This document shows positions 1-10,820 of a stretch of DNA of 64,000 nucleotides, piece by piece. The stretch is taken from assembly GCF_020524035.2 (NCBI RefSeq), contig NZ_CP129013.1, forward strand, positions 1,725,822 through 1,789,821, given 5' to 3'. The stretch is from Bacillus carboniphilus (GTDB taxonomy: Bacteria; Bacillota; Bacilli; Bacillales; JAIVKR01). A model generated the notes under the pieces. The model worked only from the letters and a program-made list of their open reading frames with translations. It did not search any database and had not been told where the DNA came from. Each line of letters begins with the position of its first letter. The first letter of the stretch is position 1. The position numbers and the translations under genes were made by a program.

Positions 1-375
1 ATTAGAAGATTGAGTTCTTCTTAAAATTGCTTTTATTCGAGCAACGACTTCCCTTGGACTAAAAGGTTTCGTCATATAATCATCTGCACCTAACTCCAAA
101 CCTAATACTTTATCGAACTCATCATCCTTAGCAGTTAGCATTAAAATGGCAGTCATCACTTTTTTCTGCCTAAGTTGCTTACACACTTCCATACCATCAA
201 GCTTTGGCAGCATTAGATCAAGTACAACTAAATCTGGTTTCTCCTCAAGAGCAAGCTGAAAACCATCTTCCCCATTCATTGCGGTTATTACTTTATAACC
301 ACTTTGTTCAAGATTGTATTGTAAAAGCGTTACAATCGATTGCTCATCATCTACAACTAAAATTTTCTTACTCAT
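1..375 (-). CDS. phoP: Two-component response regulator PhoP, N-terminal part (runs off the left edge)
   Basis: This is the receiver domain of an OmpR-type response regulator, cut by the window start after 125 codons. Visible hallmarks are the acidic pair in VVDDEQ near residues 8-10, the phospho-acceptor aspartate in LVVLDLMLPKLDG, and the conserved lysine in GADDYMTKPFSPREV. The DNA-binding winged helix lies outside the window. A GGAGG box precedes the ATG at 373-375. In B. subtilis phoP follows mdh, as here, and controls phosphate-starvation genes after phosphorylation by PhoR. The same receiver signature occurs in other OmpR regulators, so the name rests on receiver similarity plus gene order. 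Confidence 0.85.
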   Translation of the reverse strand, partial: MSKKILVVDDEQSIVTLLQYNLEQSGYKVITAMNGEDGFQLALEEKPDLVVLDLMLPKLDGMEVCKQLRQKKVMTAILMLTAKDDEFDKVLGLELGADDYMTKPFSPREVVARIKAILRRTQSSN

Positions 376-536
376 CAGAAAGCCTCCACCATCTTTTTAT
401 TTCCCTTATCATGGAGCCGAACCATTCATAATTACTTATCTCTTTTTTTTACTCCCTAATGTATATTTTAGCGAAAAAGTGACTAAAACTTCAACTTTCT
501 TTCTAACTTAGGCTGCTGGTTGGTTCTAAATAACCA
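376..536. other. Intergenic region upstream of phoP
   Basis: This AT-rich stretch between phoP and the first family A repeat should carry the phoP promoter on the minus strand. I could not pick out a convincing -35/-10 pair or Pho-box repeats by eye. Confidence 0.4.
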
Positions 537-926
537 TAAGAAAAGCGCAAGCGCCCGTTTAGCGACGCAGGTGCAAAGGAACGTCAACTAAGTACAGTCA
601 CGTCTTGTGACTAACGTTGACGCTAGCCCGTCCTGGGCATCGCCGCATGAGATAAAGGAAACACGAAAAGCCGGAAAGCGGAGGATCTACTAACTACTGC
701 CACGTCGCGCGAGCAAACGTAGATCCACCTCCCTCCTGGAGGCGTCTCCGTTGACTTATCCGTAGAGACATGGAACATCAACTAAAGACGCCCACGTCCT
801 GTGGGCAACGTTGATGCTAGCACTTCCTGTGCATCGAAAGCGCTACCCCGTCGCTGGGAGCTGGAGCTAGACAAAAATAAAAGCACCATCTGAATAAGGA
901 CCAGTTTATATACTTTCTTACTCTGT
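537..926 (+). repeat. Family A structured repeat, copy A1 (long form with three inner modules and tail)
   Basis: The copy begins TAAGAAAAGCGCAAGC and its core ends GGAGCTAGACAA near 874; a shared tail ending ACTTTCTTACTCTGTA follows to 926. The outer stem pairs CCC plus AGCGACG (554-567) with CGTCGCT plus GGG (849-858). Inside lie three double-hairpin modules with different but self-complementary stems: CGTCAAC (582-588) with GTTGACG (616-622), GGATCTAC (683-690) with GTAGATCC (719-726), and CATCAAC (776-782) with GTTGATG (810-816). Each is followed by a small hairpin with a TCCT loop. No real coding sequence is present. Confidence 0.85.
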
Positions 927-954
927 AAAAAAAACGCTGATCTTACTGTCAGCG
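927..954 (-). terminator. Rho-independent terminator of the MaoC gene
   Basis: On the minus strand CGCTGA and TCAGCG form a hairpin directly after the stop codon, followed by eight T residues. Confidence 0.85.
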
Positions 955-1431
955 CTAGAAATTCTCTAGTGATTTCCCATCCATCTTCTTCATTTTTTGC
1001 GGTGGACAAACGCTCATCCTACCTGTTAATACTTCTTTCCCTTCTTCATTTTTCACCTGTACCTTAATTGAAATGCGTTTTAATTTCTCATCTTTATCGA
1101 CGACTTCAAATAAGAAATGAATCACTTCATAATGATAAACTGGAGCCAAAAAATCAATTTGCTGTGATTGAATATAACTCCCTGGTCCTGGTAAATATTT
1201 AGAAACAGCCGAAAGAACAATTCCCGTTAACATAATCGAGGGAACCACTGGCTTTTCAAATGTTGTTTGAGTAGCATAATCATGTTGAATAAATAATGGA
1301 TTTGCATCATTCGTAAGGCCTAAATAAAGAAGTAAGTCTTTATCTTCCACTTTTTCTGTAAGCGTCAACTTTTCTCCAAGAGTGATCTCCTCAAAAGTTC
1401 TCCCAAGTTTCCGCTTTTTACCTAACACCAT
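955..1431 (-). CDS. MaoC-family (hot-dog) dehydratase
   Basis: This 158-residue protein belongs to the MaoC/(R)-enoyl-CoA hydratase hot-dog group. The segment LTNDANPLFIQHDYA carries the usual D-x4-H hydratase signature, with Asp and His in the expected spacing, and PSIMLTGIVLSAV forms the hot-dog helix. The family hydrates 2-enoyl-CoA thioesters to (R)-3-hydroxyacyl-CoA, but the true substrate here is unknown. I start at the ATG at 1429-1431 because GGAG sits about seven bases upstream; an upstream in-frame ATG at 1458 has no ribosome-binding site. It sits between mdh and phoP and has its own terminator. Confidence 0.8.
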   Translation of the reverse strand: MVLGKKRKLGRTFEEITLGEKLTLTEKVEDKDLLLYLGLTNDANPLFIQHDYATQTTFEKPVVPSIMLTGIVLSAVSKYLPGPGSYIQSQQIDFLAPVYHYEVIHFLFEVVDKDEKLKRISIKVQVKNEEGKEVLTGRMSVCPPQKMKKMDGKSLENF

Positions 1432-1480
1432 TTCATCACTCCATTTTATAAAAATCAAAAATATGTATAATTATCTTTTT

Positions 1481-1517
1481 AAAAAGGATGACCCAAAATC
1501 ATGATTTCGAGTCATCC
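1481..1517 (-). terminator. Terminator after mdh
   Basis: An AGGATGAC/GTCATCCT hairpin just beyond the mdh stop is followed by TTTTT on the minus strand. It would end the citZ-icd-mdh transcript. Confidence 0.8.
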
Positions 1518-1535
1518 TCATATGCTATATATCAC

Positions 1536-2471
1536 TTACGATAAAACAGTCATAACATTCTTAACAGACGCAGCTGATTTTTCAAGCTGACTTTTTTCCT
1601 CTTCATGCAGATCTAATTCGATAATTTCTTCAATTCCGTTTCCACCTAAAATAGTTGGTACACCAAGGTAAATACCTTCAAAGCCATATTCACCTTCTAA
1701 ATAAGCGATAGAAGGAAGAACTCTTCTTTGATCTTTTAAGATCGCTTCTACCATTTCAACAAGAGAAGCAGCTGGTGCATAATAAGCACTACCATTCCCA
1801 AGCAAACTAACAATCTCTCCTCCACCTTTACGCGTTCTTTCAACGATAGCTTCTAAACGCTCTTTTGAAATAAGCTTATTAAGTGGGATTCCTCCTGCGT
1901 AAGAGTAACGAACGAGTGGAACCATGTCATCACCGTGACCACCTAAAACAAAACCAGTAATATCCTTCACTGACAAGTTTAATTCTTCTGCAATGAACGT
2001 TCTAAATCTCGCCGTATCTAAAATACCTGATTGTCCTATCACTCGGTGCTTTGGAAATCCTGACTCTTTAAAAACCGTATAAGTCATAGCATCAACAGGA
2101 TTGGTTAAAACCACAATTATACAGTTAGGTGAATATTTTACGATTTCATTCGTCACACTCTTCATTACTTTTTCATTGGTTTGCACAAGATCATCACGAC
2201 TCATTCCCGGTTTACGTGCAATACCTGCCGTAATAACAACGATATCTGAATCAGCTGTATCTTCGTAATTAGAAGTCCCTTTAATATTTGCATCAAACCC
2301 TTGGACAGGTCCAGCTTCTAACATATCTAAAGCTTTTCCTTTTGTCGGGTTTTCATTTTGAGGAATATCGACTAACACTACATCTGATAACTCTTTTTGA
2401 GCGAGTAAAAACGCTGTAGTCGCTCCAGTAAAACCAGCACCAATGACAGAAACTTTTTTACGTCTATTCAT
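1536..2471 (-). CDS. mdh: Malate dehydrogenase
   Basis: Mdh oxidises malate to oxaloacetate with NAD in the TCA cycle. The 311-residue protein has the normal length of the LDH-like bacterial type. The Rossmann motif GAGFTG is at residues 12-17, an acidic NAD-selecting residue lies at the end of the second strand (VVLVDIP), and the catalytic histidine is in [14 protein letters not shown] near residue 178. AAAGGGG precedes the ATG. It is the last gene of a citZ-icd-mdh run on the minus strand, the same order as in B. subtilis, with about 70 bp between icd and mdh. Confidence 0.96.
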   Translation of the reverse strand: MNRRKKVSVIGAGFTGATTAFLLAQKELSDVVLVDIPQNENPTKGKALDMLEAGPVQGFDANIKGTSNYEDTADSDIVVITAGIARKPGMSRDDLVQTNEKVMKSVTNEIVKYSPNCIIVVLTNPVDAMTYTVFKESGFPKHRVIGQSGILDTARFRTFIAEELNLSVKDITGFVLGGHGDDMVPLVRYSYAGGIPLNKLISKERLEAIVERTRKGGGEIVSLLGNGSAYYAPAASLVEMVEAILKDQRRVLPSIAYLEGEYGFEGIYLGVPTILGGNGIEEIIELDLHEEEKSQLEKSAASVKNVMTVLS

Positions 2472-2542
2472 TATATAGCATCCCCTTTGTTTACCTCTAA
2501 GTAATTGAAATAATTTCTCCCGATAGATCCTTGCGTTTGCTT

Positions 2543-3811
2543 TTAAAGATTAGCAATTAATTCATCAGCAAATTGTGAACATTTCACTTCAGTCGCCCCA
2601 TCCATTAATCGTGCGAAGTCATATGTTACAACTTTAGATGCAATGGTCTTTTCCATTGATTTTGTAATCATATTTGCCGCTTCAATCCAGCCTAGATGTT
2701 CTAGCATTAACACTCCAGATAAAAGAACGGATGAAGGATTCACTTTGTCTAAACCTGCATATTTAGGAGCCGTTCCATGTGTCGCTTCAAAAATAGCATG
2801 TCCTGTTTCATAGTTAATATTGGCACCAGGTGCAATACCAATACCTCCAACTTGAGCGGCTAGAGCATCAGAAATATAATCCCCATTTAAGTTCATTGTT
2901 GCAACTACATCGAACTCGGCAGGTCTTGTAAGGATTTGCTGCAAGAAAATGTCTGCGATCGCGTCTTTAACGACAATTTTCCCTTCTGCTACGGCTTGAT
3001 CTTGTGCTTTGTTAGCCGCTTCTTTTCCTTCAACTTCCACAATACGATCATATTCAGCCCAAGTAAACACTTTATCACCGAATTCTTGTTCAGCTAGCTC
3101 ATAACCCCAATTTTTAAATGCACCTTCTGTAAACTTCATAATATTCCCTTTATGAACGAGCGTAACCGATTTTCTACCATGTTCAATGGCATAGTTAATG
3201 GCTGCTCTTACGATACGCTTAGTCCCTTCCTCAGAAACTGGCTTAATACCGATACCAGATGTTTCAGGGAATCTAATTTTGTTAGCACCCATTTCTGTTT
3301 GCAAAAATTCAATGACCTTCTTCACTTCATCAGAGCCTTTAGCATATTCAATCCCAGCATAAATATCTTCCGTATTTTCTCTGAAGATAACCATATCTGT
3401 GTCTTCTGGACGTTTGACAGGCGAAGGTACACCTTGAAAATAACGAACAGGACGTAGACATACAAAAAGGTCCAACTCCTGTCTAAGAGCAACATTTAAA
3501 GACCTAATTCCTCCACCAACTGGTGTTGTTAATGGGCCTTTAATAGCAACCATATATTCACGAATCATATTTAACGTTTCTTCAGGAAGCCATTCTCCAG
3601 TTTTATTGAAGGCTTTTTCTCCTGCTAAAACCTCTTTCCATACAATCGATTTTTTCCCATCATACGCTTTTTCTACTGCAGCTTCTAATACTCTAGATGC
3701 AGCTGCCCAAATATCTGGACCAATTCCGTCCCCTTCGATATATGGAATGATTGGTTGGTCGGGAACATTTAGCTGTCCGTCTTTAACTGATAATTTTTCA
3801 CCGTTTGTCAT
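2543..3811 (-). CDS. icd: Isocitrate dehydrogenase (NADP)
   Basis: Icd converts isocitrate to 2-oxoglutarate, CO2 and NADPH. The 422-residue length is usual for Bacillus. Visible motifs are [12 protein letters not shown] at residues 24-35, the substrate-binding segment [18 protein letters not shown] near residues 100-117 with the conserved serine and arginines, and the downstream [12 protein letters not shown] and [12 protein letters not shown] segments that hold the metal-binding aspartates. A strong AGGAGG box lies seven bases before the ATG. It lies between citZ and mdh and is probably co-transcribed with them. Confidence 0.96.
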   Translation of the reverse strand: MTNGEKLSVKDGQLNVPDQPIIPYIEGDGIGPDIWAAASRVLEAAVEKAYDGKKSIVWKEVLAGEKAFNKTGEWLPEETLNMIREYMVAIKGPLTTPVGGGIRSLNVALRQELDLFVCLRPVRYFQGVPSPVKRPEDTDMVIFRENTEDIYAGIEYAKGSDEVKKVIEFLQTEMGANKIRFPETSGIGIKPVSEEGTKRIVRAAINYAIEHGRKSVTLVHKGNIMKFTEGAFKNWGYELAEQEFGDKVFTWAEYDRIVEVEGKEAANKAQDQAVAEGKIVVKDAIADIFLQQILTRPAEFDVVATMNLNGDYISDALAAQVGGIGIAPGANINYETGHAIFEATHGTAPKYAGLDKVNPSSVLLSGVLMLEHLGWIEAANMITKSMEKTIASKVVTYDFARLMDGATEVKCSQFADELIANL

Positions 3812-3913
3812 GATGATTACCTCCTAATATGTAACTTGTTCGTAACGAATAGACTAGCCTCTCATGAAAGAGTATTTAAAATGAATGAGAAGCTAGTACT
3901 TTTTAAAAATTTA

Positions 3914-5029
3914 CTATCTTTGATTAATAGGAACATAAGACTGTAAAGATGGTCCCGTATATTCAGCACGTGGACGAATTAAACGATTATTCTCGTACTG
4001 CTCTAGAATATGAGCTAACCATCCAGAAACACGACTCATTGCAAAGATTGGTGTAAATAAGTCATGTTCAATTCCTAAGCTATGATATACAGAAGCAGAA
4101 TAAAAATCAACGTTTGGTGGTAAACCTTTCTCACCAGTAACAATTTCTTCAATTTTAATTGAAATATCGTACCATTTTTTTTCACCAGTTATTTCTGTTA
4201 ACTTTTTCGACATTTCTTTAAGGTGCTTGGCGCGTGGATCGCCTTTTCTATATACTCTATGTCCAAAGCCCATGATTTTTTCTTTAGCCGCTAATTTTTC
4301 GCGGATAAATGGTTCAGCATTTTCAACACTGCCAATCTCAGTCAACATCTTCATCACTCGTTCATTCGCTCCACCATGAAGTGGTCCCTTTAAAGCTCCA
4401 ATAGCAGCTGTTACTCCAGAATAAATATCAGATAGAGTCGCTACACAAACTCGAGCAGTAAAGGTAGAGGCATTCAACTCATGGTCAGCATGAAGAACTA
4501 GCGCTTTATTAAATGCTTCTACTTCAATATCTTTAGGCTCTTCTCCAGTTAACATGTAGAGAAAGTTAGCAGCATAACTGTAATCTTCTTTTGGCTGAAT
4601 TGGCTCTTTTCCTTTACGAATTCTCGCAAAAGATGCAACAATCGTTGCTATCTTCGCTTGTAAACGAATAGCCTTTTTATAATTTGCTTCTTCATTCATT
4701 ATATCTGCTTCTTTATCATATAAACCTAACATAGAAATGGCTGTACGCAATACTGCCATCGGGTGAGCGCTTTCATTTTCAAATGATTGGAAACTTGCAA
4801 TAATTTCACTAGGTATCGTCATTTCTCTCATCAGTTGTTGTTTTAATGTACCTAATTGATCCTCTGTCGGAAGCTTCCCATGCCACAATAAATAAATAAT
4901 CTCTTCAAAACTAGCATTTTCAGCTAGGTCATCAATGTTGTATCCAACATATGTTAGTTTGTCATCAATAATTGAACTAACTGCTGACGTTGTTGCCACT
5001 ACCCCTTCTAAACCACGTGTCATTGTCAT
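3914..5029 (-). CDS. citZ: Citrate synthase II
   Basis: CitZ condenses oxaloacetate and acetyl-CoA to citrate. The 371-residue protein carries the active-site segments HADHELNAST, GPLHGGANERV (catalytic histidine) and GFGHRVYRKGDPRA, plus the aspartate region PPNVDFYSASVYHSLGI. I chose the ATG at 5027-5029: GGAG lies eight bases upstream, and the product then begins MTMTRGLEGVVA like B. subtilis CitZ. The ATG two codons earlier is almost on top of the Shine-Dalgarno. It is the first gene of citZ-icd-mdh. Confidence 0.95.
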   Translation of the reverse strand: MTMTRGLEGVVATTSAVSSIIDDKLTYVGYNIDDLAENASFEEIIYLLWHGKLPTEDQLGTLKQQLMREMTIPSEIIASFQSFENESAHPMAVLRTAISMLGLYDKEADIMNEEANYKKAIRLQAKIATIVASFARIRKGKEPIQPKEDYSYAANFLYMLTGEEPKDIEVEAFNKALVLHADHELNASTFTARVCVATLSDIYSGVTAAIGALKGPLHGGANERVMKMLTEIGSVENAEPFIREKLAAKEKIMGFGHRVYRKGDPRAKHLKEMSKKLTEITGEKKWYDISIKIEEIVTGEKGLPPNVDFYSASVYHSLGIEHDLFTPIFAMSRVSGWLAHILEQYENNRLIRPRAEYTGPSLQSYVPINQR

Positions 5030-5585
5030 GTCCATCTCTCCTTTTACTGTAAATAAGACTAACCTAACCCCTTTTAGTAACCACTCGTCTTTCTCTCTAA
5101 CTTAACACAAATAAGATATTGTTCAAAAAGTTTAGCGTGTCTGAGTTAACTAGTATCATTTTTGCTAACAAAACAGAAACTATTTGAAGGTAATGTTTAT
5201 TTCCCCTATACTTTTTGAACACTTACAATAAGGTTCTCTAAATGTAAGCATACCAAAAAAATCATATTTTACAAAAAAGAAAATGCTTACATATTATTAG
5301 ATTCATATTTAGACTTCAGTTACTAATTCTTATTTTTAAAATCAGCCTATCCCCATTATAAACAATAATCTGATAAATGTTAAATTTTTTAAAACTTTTC
5401 TGGCATTTTTCTTAAAATCATATGGTTTAGCATTTATTTTCCTTGTTGTAATATAATAAGTTTAAACGTATTTTCATAGGATACTTACTTAACTTTACAT
5501 ACATTTATATTAAAAACTACTAAATAATAAATCTTTCCCTCATTTTCCTTTTACTATACCCTTTCAAGTTGTAAAATATTTATAG
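5030..5585. other. Long AT-rich region upstream of citZ, with a 10-bp inverted repeat
   Basis: No gene is apparent in these 556 bases. The citZ promoter must lie here; a minus-strand TTGAAC near 5125 is a possible -35 but its -10 is poor. ATGTAAGCAT at 5242-5251 is exactly complementary to ATGCTTACAT at 5283-5292, across a 31-bp A/T-rich loop, which could be a protein-binding site or a hairpin. Confidence 0.5.
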
Positions 5586-5861
5586 TACGTGTTCAAAAAG
5601 TAGGGGAAAAAGGGCCGAGGAGAACGAGGCGTCCTGCTTATGAACGCAGGCTAAATTCAGCCACGTCGCGAGAGCAACGCCTGCGCTAGCCCGTCCTGGG
5701 CATCGAAGCACCACAGTGTACGTACAGAAGGATCACAGGCTAAGAACAACCACTTCCTGTGGTTAACGCCTGTGCTAGCACATCCTGTGCGTCGGAGGAG
5801 TGGAATAGCGAGACAACAAAGTTACTCGACAGCAATTTTTCATGACTTTTTGAACAACCTC
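5586..5861 (+). repeat. Family B MITE-like repeat, copy B1
   Basis: The 276-bp element begins TACGTGTTCAAAAAGTAGG and ends ACTTTTTGAACAACCTC, giving 12-bp terminal inverted repeats (TGTTCAAAAAGT). It is flanked by the perfect 6-bp direct repeat TTATAG at 5580-5585 and 5862-5867. Two double-hairpin modules lie inside, with stems CGCAGGC/GCCTGCG (5645-5651 with 5679-5685) and CACAGGC/GCCTGTG (5734-5740 with 5768-5774). It codes for nothing recognisable. Confidence 0.88.
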
Positions 5862-5895
5862 TTATAGATAATCACTACTTTAAGGAGTGAAATGA

Positions 5896-7017
5896 TTGAA
5901 TAAACAATATTTATACATAACGTTACGGACGTTACTAGTAGGTTTGATATTAATTGGCGGTGGTTATTTAGTCTTATTCTCTGCTAAACTGACCTATCCT
6001 TTTATTATCGCTTGGGTTCTAGCTATTTTTATGAATCCACTTGTTAACCTATTAGAGAATAAAACAAAAATGAATCGAGGATGGTCCGTTTTTTCCTCTA
6101 TTATTATTGTATTTACCATCATCGCAGGATTATTAACCTTATTAGTTGCAGAGATTGTTAACGGAACTGCTTACTTATCAAGAGTAGTGCCCAAAAATAT
6201 TGAACAACTAAGTATATATCTTGAAAACTACTTTGTTGAAACAATCCTGCCATTATATAACGAAGTCACTTCTATCTTTAATAACTTGAACAACGGACAG
6301 CAAGAAACGATCTTGTCTAATATAAAAGGGATTGGAACTGAACTTACGACGACTGTTGGAAACTTTGTAACAACGTTTTTAAATAATATTCCTACTATCT
6401 TCAGTTGGCTACCAAATACAGCAACAGCCATTGTTTTCTCTTTTTTAGCTACATTTTTCATTAGTAAAGATTGGTATAAACTAAAAAAAATGATGGTCAA
6501 CATCATACCTCGAAAAGCGATCTCAAGTGGTAAATCTGTATTCGACGAGCTAAAAAAAGCATTGGCTGGTTTTATAAAAGCACAGCTAACGTTAATTTCT
6601 ATGACAGCAGTTATTGTGATGATCGGGCTACTCGTTCTTCAAGTTCCTTATGCCATTACCATTGCTTTATTAATTGGGTTTGTGGATTTACTTCCATATT
6701 TAGGTACAGGTCTAGTCTTTGTTCCTTGGATCATCTTCCTTATTTTCAGTGGAAATATACCTTTAGCGATTGGAATGAGCATTTTATATGTAATTGTCAT
6801 GCTCCAAAGGCAATTCATGGAACCTAAGGTGCTGTCTTCGAATATCGGTCTAGATCCTTTAGCTACGTTAATTGCCCTGTTTGTCGGATTTAAACTCGTT
6901 GGTTTTTTAGGATTAATTGTTGGACCAGTCACGCTTGTCATTATCAATACCCTTTACAAAACGCGTGTCTTTCACGAAATTTATGAATTTATTGTCGGAA
7001 AACCTAAAGTAGATTGA
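5896..7017 (+). CDS. ytvI: Sporulation membrane protein YtvI, AI-2E transporter family
   Basis: This 373-residue protein is an AI-2E/PerM-type membrane protein. It has about seven hydrophobic segments: two near the N-terminus (residues 7-45), one at about 60-85, and the rest from about 165 onwards. The family motif region LIGFVDLLPYLGTGLVFVPW and the late MEPKVLSSNIGLDPL are both present. YtvI is a sporulation-associated member of the family; its substrate is unknown. The start is a TTG at 5896-5898, eight bases after AAGGAG; the nearby ATG at 5892 reads straight into a stop. It faces away from citZ, with repeat B1 between them. Confidence 0.87.
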   Translation: MNKQYLYITLRTLLVGLILIGGGYLVLFSAKLTYPFIIAWVLAIFMNPLVNLLENKTKMNRGWSVFSSIIIVFTIIAGLLTLLVAEIVNGTAYLSRVVPKNIEQLSIYLENYFVETILPLYNEVTSIFNNLNNGQQETILSNIKGIGTELTTTVGNFVTTFLNNIPTIFSWLPNTATAIVFSFLATFFISKDWYKLKKMMVNIIPRKAISSGKSVFDELKKALAGFIKAQLTLISMTAVIVMIGLLVLQVPYAITIALLIGFVDLLPYLGTGLVFVPWIIFLIFSGNIPLAIGMSILYVIVMLQRQFMEPKVLSSNIGLDPLATLIALFVGFKLVGFLGLIVGPVTLVIINTLYKTRVFHEIYEFIVGKPKVD

Positions 7018-7121
7018 GTAAGTGAGTAAAGGGATCTATGCAGGAGTATTCACGCCTTTTTTCATACAAATTATAATTTTCACAATCGTTATGTCTTTCA
7101 AGGAATTTACAGAATTCAAAC

Positions 7122-7161
7122 AAAAGAAGAGTGCCAATTAAAAAATGAACACTCTTCTTTT
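7122..7161. terminator. Bidirectional terminator between ytvI and fxsA
   Basis: AAAAGAAGAGTG and CACTCTTCTTTT form a 12-bp hairpin flanked by A and T runs, between two convergent genes. Confidence 0.8.
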
Positions 7162-7191
7162 CATTATTCATGACTTTAAATCCACTAACAT

Positions 7192-7581
7192 TTACAAACG
7201 AAAAATCTTTATTCGATTATTGTTAATAAAATGGCGAATAATGCGAACAAGACCTGGTTTAATCATATTACGAGTAGTAGGGAATAATAAAAGAAAGCCC
7301 ATTAAATCCGTAATAAACCCTGGGGTTAACAAAACGACTCCACCTACTAATATACACAAACCATCAAGAATCGTATCTTGAGGAATTAGACCCATACTCA
7401 TTTCACCTTGAACTTTTCGAATCGTTTCTAACCCTTGTTTTTTCGCTAAATAAGCCCCCACGATTCCAGTAAAAATGATCAGTAAAACAGTTGGAATGAC
7501 ACCAAGGGTTTTTCCTGACAATATTAATAGTCCTATTTCCATAGCTGGCACGATAATCAAAAAGGAAACTAACCAACGCAA
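7192..7581 (-). CDS. fxsA: FxsA family membrane protein
   Basis: This 129-residue protein has the FxsA layout: an N-terminal hydrophobic segment with PAMEIGLLI, a second segment GVIPTVLLIIFTGIVGAYL, the family block KKQGLETIRKVQGEM, and a third segment with GGVVLLTPGFITDLMGFLLLFP. The tail is short and basic. E. coli FxsA affects exclusion of phage T7 by F plasmids; the cellular role in Bacillus is not known. It starts with TTG at 7579-7581 behind AGGTGAAGG. It sits downstream of pyk on the same strand. Confidence 0.88.
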   Translation of the reverse strand: MRWLVSFLIIVPAMEIGLLILSGKTLGVIPTVLLIIFTGIVGAYLAKKQGLETIRKVQGEMSMGLIPQDTILDGLCILVGGVVLLTPGFITDLMGFLLLFPTTRNMIKPGLVRIIRHFINNNRIKIFRL

Positions 7582-7686
7582 TTTCCTTCACCTCACAATA
7601 AAGTAGATTTAGCAACATTATAAGCGGCTAATTTAGACTCGACAAGCACTTTATGTTCGTAAGTCACGGTATATTTTTCTAAATTA

Positions 7687-7724
7687 AAAACGAGAAAGGA
7701 TTCATAACCACCCTTTCTCGTTTT
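7687..7724 (-). terminator. Terminator after pyk
   Basis: AAAACGAGAAAGG pairs with CCTTTCTCGTTTT just after the pyk stop codon, with T residues following on the minus strand. Confidence 0.82.
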
Positions 7725-7736
7725 AATCTTTAGACC

Positions 7737-9499
7737 TTACAGTACACTTGTATGACCTTGGTAAATCATTCCTTGATCAGCGTCAACCGTAATCTCTTGT
7801 CCTTCTTTAATTAATTCCGTAGCATTTTCTACACCAACAATGACAGGGATCCCTAGGTTTAGACCTACAACAGCTGCGTGACTAGTCAGTCCACCTTCTT
7901 CTGTTACAATCGCAGCCGCTTTTGTAGCATAGGCATCATTTCTTTTTCCGTACTATAAGAAACAACTATAAACGGATGATCTTGGTTAATCTCTTTTAAA
8001 TCAGCAGCATTTTTAACAATAACCGCTTTACCAAAAGCAGATTTACGGCCAATTCCTTGAGCCTTAGCAAGTACATTACCAACAACATGAACTTTCATCA
8101 AGTTCGTAGAGCCTGATTCTCCTGCTGGGACACCTGCAGTGATGACAATTAAATCACCATGCTTGACAATACCTGTACTTAATGATTCTTGAACGGCAAC
8201 ATCCAACATTTCATCTGTTGATTCTGCTTGTTGTCCAATTTGTGCATGAACGCCCCATACTAAAGCTAACTTACGACATACAAAATCACAAGAAGTAACG
8301 GCAACAATTGGAACCTTTGGACGATACTTAGAAATCATGGTTGCTGTATAGCCACTAACCGTAGGTGCGACTATTGCAGAAACATTTAAGTTCGTTACCG
8401 TATGAGCAACGGATTGTCCAATCGCTTCAGTAATATTTGTTTCAATTTGTTTACTACGCTCTGATAAAATATGAGCATAATCTAACGATTTTTCTACACG
8501 AGAAGCAATATTATGCATTGTTTGAACCGCTTCTACCGGGTAAGAACCAGCTGCTGTTTCTCCAGATAACATAATTGCATCTGTCCCATCAAAAATAGCG
8601 TTGGCAACATCACTTGCCTCAGCACGAGTAGGTCTTGGATTACGTTGCATAGAATCTAACATTTGAGTTGCTGTAATAACAGGTTTACCTAGTTTATTAC
8701 ATTTTTTAATAAGCTCTTTCTGAACAAGTGGTACTTCTTCTGCTGGGATTTCTACCCCTAAGTCTCCTCTTGCTACCATTAAACCGTCAGAAACCTCCAG
8801 AATTTCATCAATATTATCGACACCTTCTTGGTTTTCGATTTTTGGTATGATTTGAATACCTGTTGCATTATTCTTTTCTAAAAGCTGTCGAATTTCTAAC
8901 ACATCTGAAGCACGTCTCACAAATGAAGCAGCAATAAAGTCAACACCCTGCTCAATACCAAACAAAATATCTTGAGCGTCTTTTTCTGTAATACCAGGTA
9001 AGTTGACACTTACTCCAGGAACATTAACACCCTTTTTGTTCTTTAATGTTCCACCATTTTTAACGGTTGTATGAAGCTCTTTACTCGCTTTATCTATGTC
9101 GTTCACTTCTAATTCGATTAATCCATCATCTAATAATATAGAAGAACCTTCATGTACGTCGTCAATTAACCCTTCATAACTAACAGAAATCTTCTCTTTC
9201 GTCCCACTTACTTCTGTCATAGATACAGTCAGCTTTGACCCTGCTTCAAGCTCAATTGCGCCATTTTCCATTGTATGTGTGCGAATTTCTGGACCTTTTG
9301 TATCAAGTAAAATCGCTACATGCTTCCCTAAATTTCCAGATGCTTCACGAATATTTTTGATTCTCGCCCCGTGCTCTTCAAAATCACCATGGGAAAAGTT
9401 AAGTCTTGTAACATTTAAGCCTGCTTCCATCAATTCTTGTAATTTTTCTACTGTCTGACTTGCTGGACCTATTGTACAAACTATCTTTGTTTTTCTCAT
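7737..9499 (-). CDS. pyk: Pyruvate kinase with C-terminal PEP-utiliser domain (frameshifted in this sequence)
   Basis: Pyk makes pyruvate and ATP from PEP and ADP. The catalytic domain shows [13 protein letters not shown] at the start, the lysine-containing ISE-type active-site region [28 protein letters not shown], and the K+/nucleotide segment ATQMLDSM. The main frame stops near 7904, but reading on in the neighbouring frame gives [18 protein letters not shown] to the stop at 7737-7739, the extra domain typical of Bacillus Pyk. Restoring one A at the T4 run 7920-7923 gives 587 residues, close to the usual 585. The start at 9499 has AGGAGG ten bases upstream. It lies 166 bp after pfkA. Confidence 0.93.
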
Positions 9500-9665
9500 T
9501 TTAAAAGTTCCTCCTGTAAACAATTATGGAAACGATACCAATACCTTTAAAGTCCACCTCAAAAACCCGAAAAAGAGAGGGAATAAAACATTACCCTCCT
9601 ATAATGAAAATGTCTAACTACTAAACGTCATGACTTTTTTCACCTTGAGACTTTTGATTTTCTTT

Positions 9666-10635
<970 letters not shown>

Positions 10636-10759
10636 TCAAAACAGAAATGACTTAAATAGGGGTTCATATACCTATTACAATTACATGCTATTTACAAGCC
10701 TCTATCATTATACACCCAAAACAGATAAGAATTAAGTGACAAATGTTAAAAAAACAATC

Positions 10760-10788
10760 ATAATATCATGTAAGCGCATTCAAGTCAA
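10760..10788 (-). promoter_or_regulatory. sA promoter of pfkA with a cre-like site in the spacer
   Basis: On the minus strand TTGACT (10783-10788) and TATTAT (10760-10765) are separated by exactly 17 bp. The spacer holds TGAATGCGCTTACA (10769-10782), which matches the CcpA consensus TGWAANCGNTNWCA at 13 of 14 positions. A site between -35 and -10 would usually block RNA polymerase, so repression by CcpA is the simplest inference. Confidence 0.65.
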
Positions 10789-10820
10789 CTATAAACAACT
10801 TTTGAGGAATTAGGGAAAGT

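Noticed and set aside
537-874. CRISPR array in the clustered hairpin repeats
   Set aside because: Repeats are not evenly spaced, stems differ between units, and there are no spacers or cas genes.
782-1009. 75-residue frame over repeat A1 and the end of the MaoC gene
   Set aside because: It is a translation of repeat DNA, with no ribosome-binding site and similar frames in other repeat copies.
3152-3457. 101-residue frame antisense to icd
   Set aside because: It shadows the coding strand of a clear gene and lacks a ribosome-binding site.
5030-5200. CcpC-type operator at citZ
   Set aside because: No clear ATAA-N7-TTAT dyad was found by eye next to a promoter.
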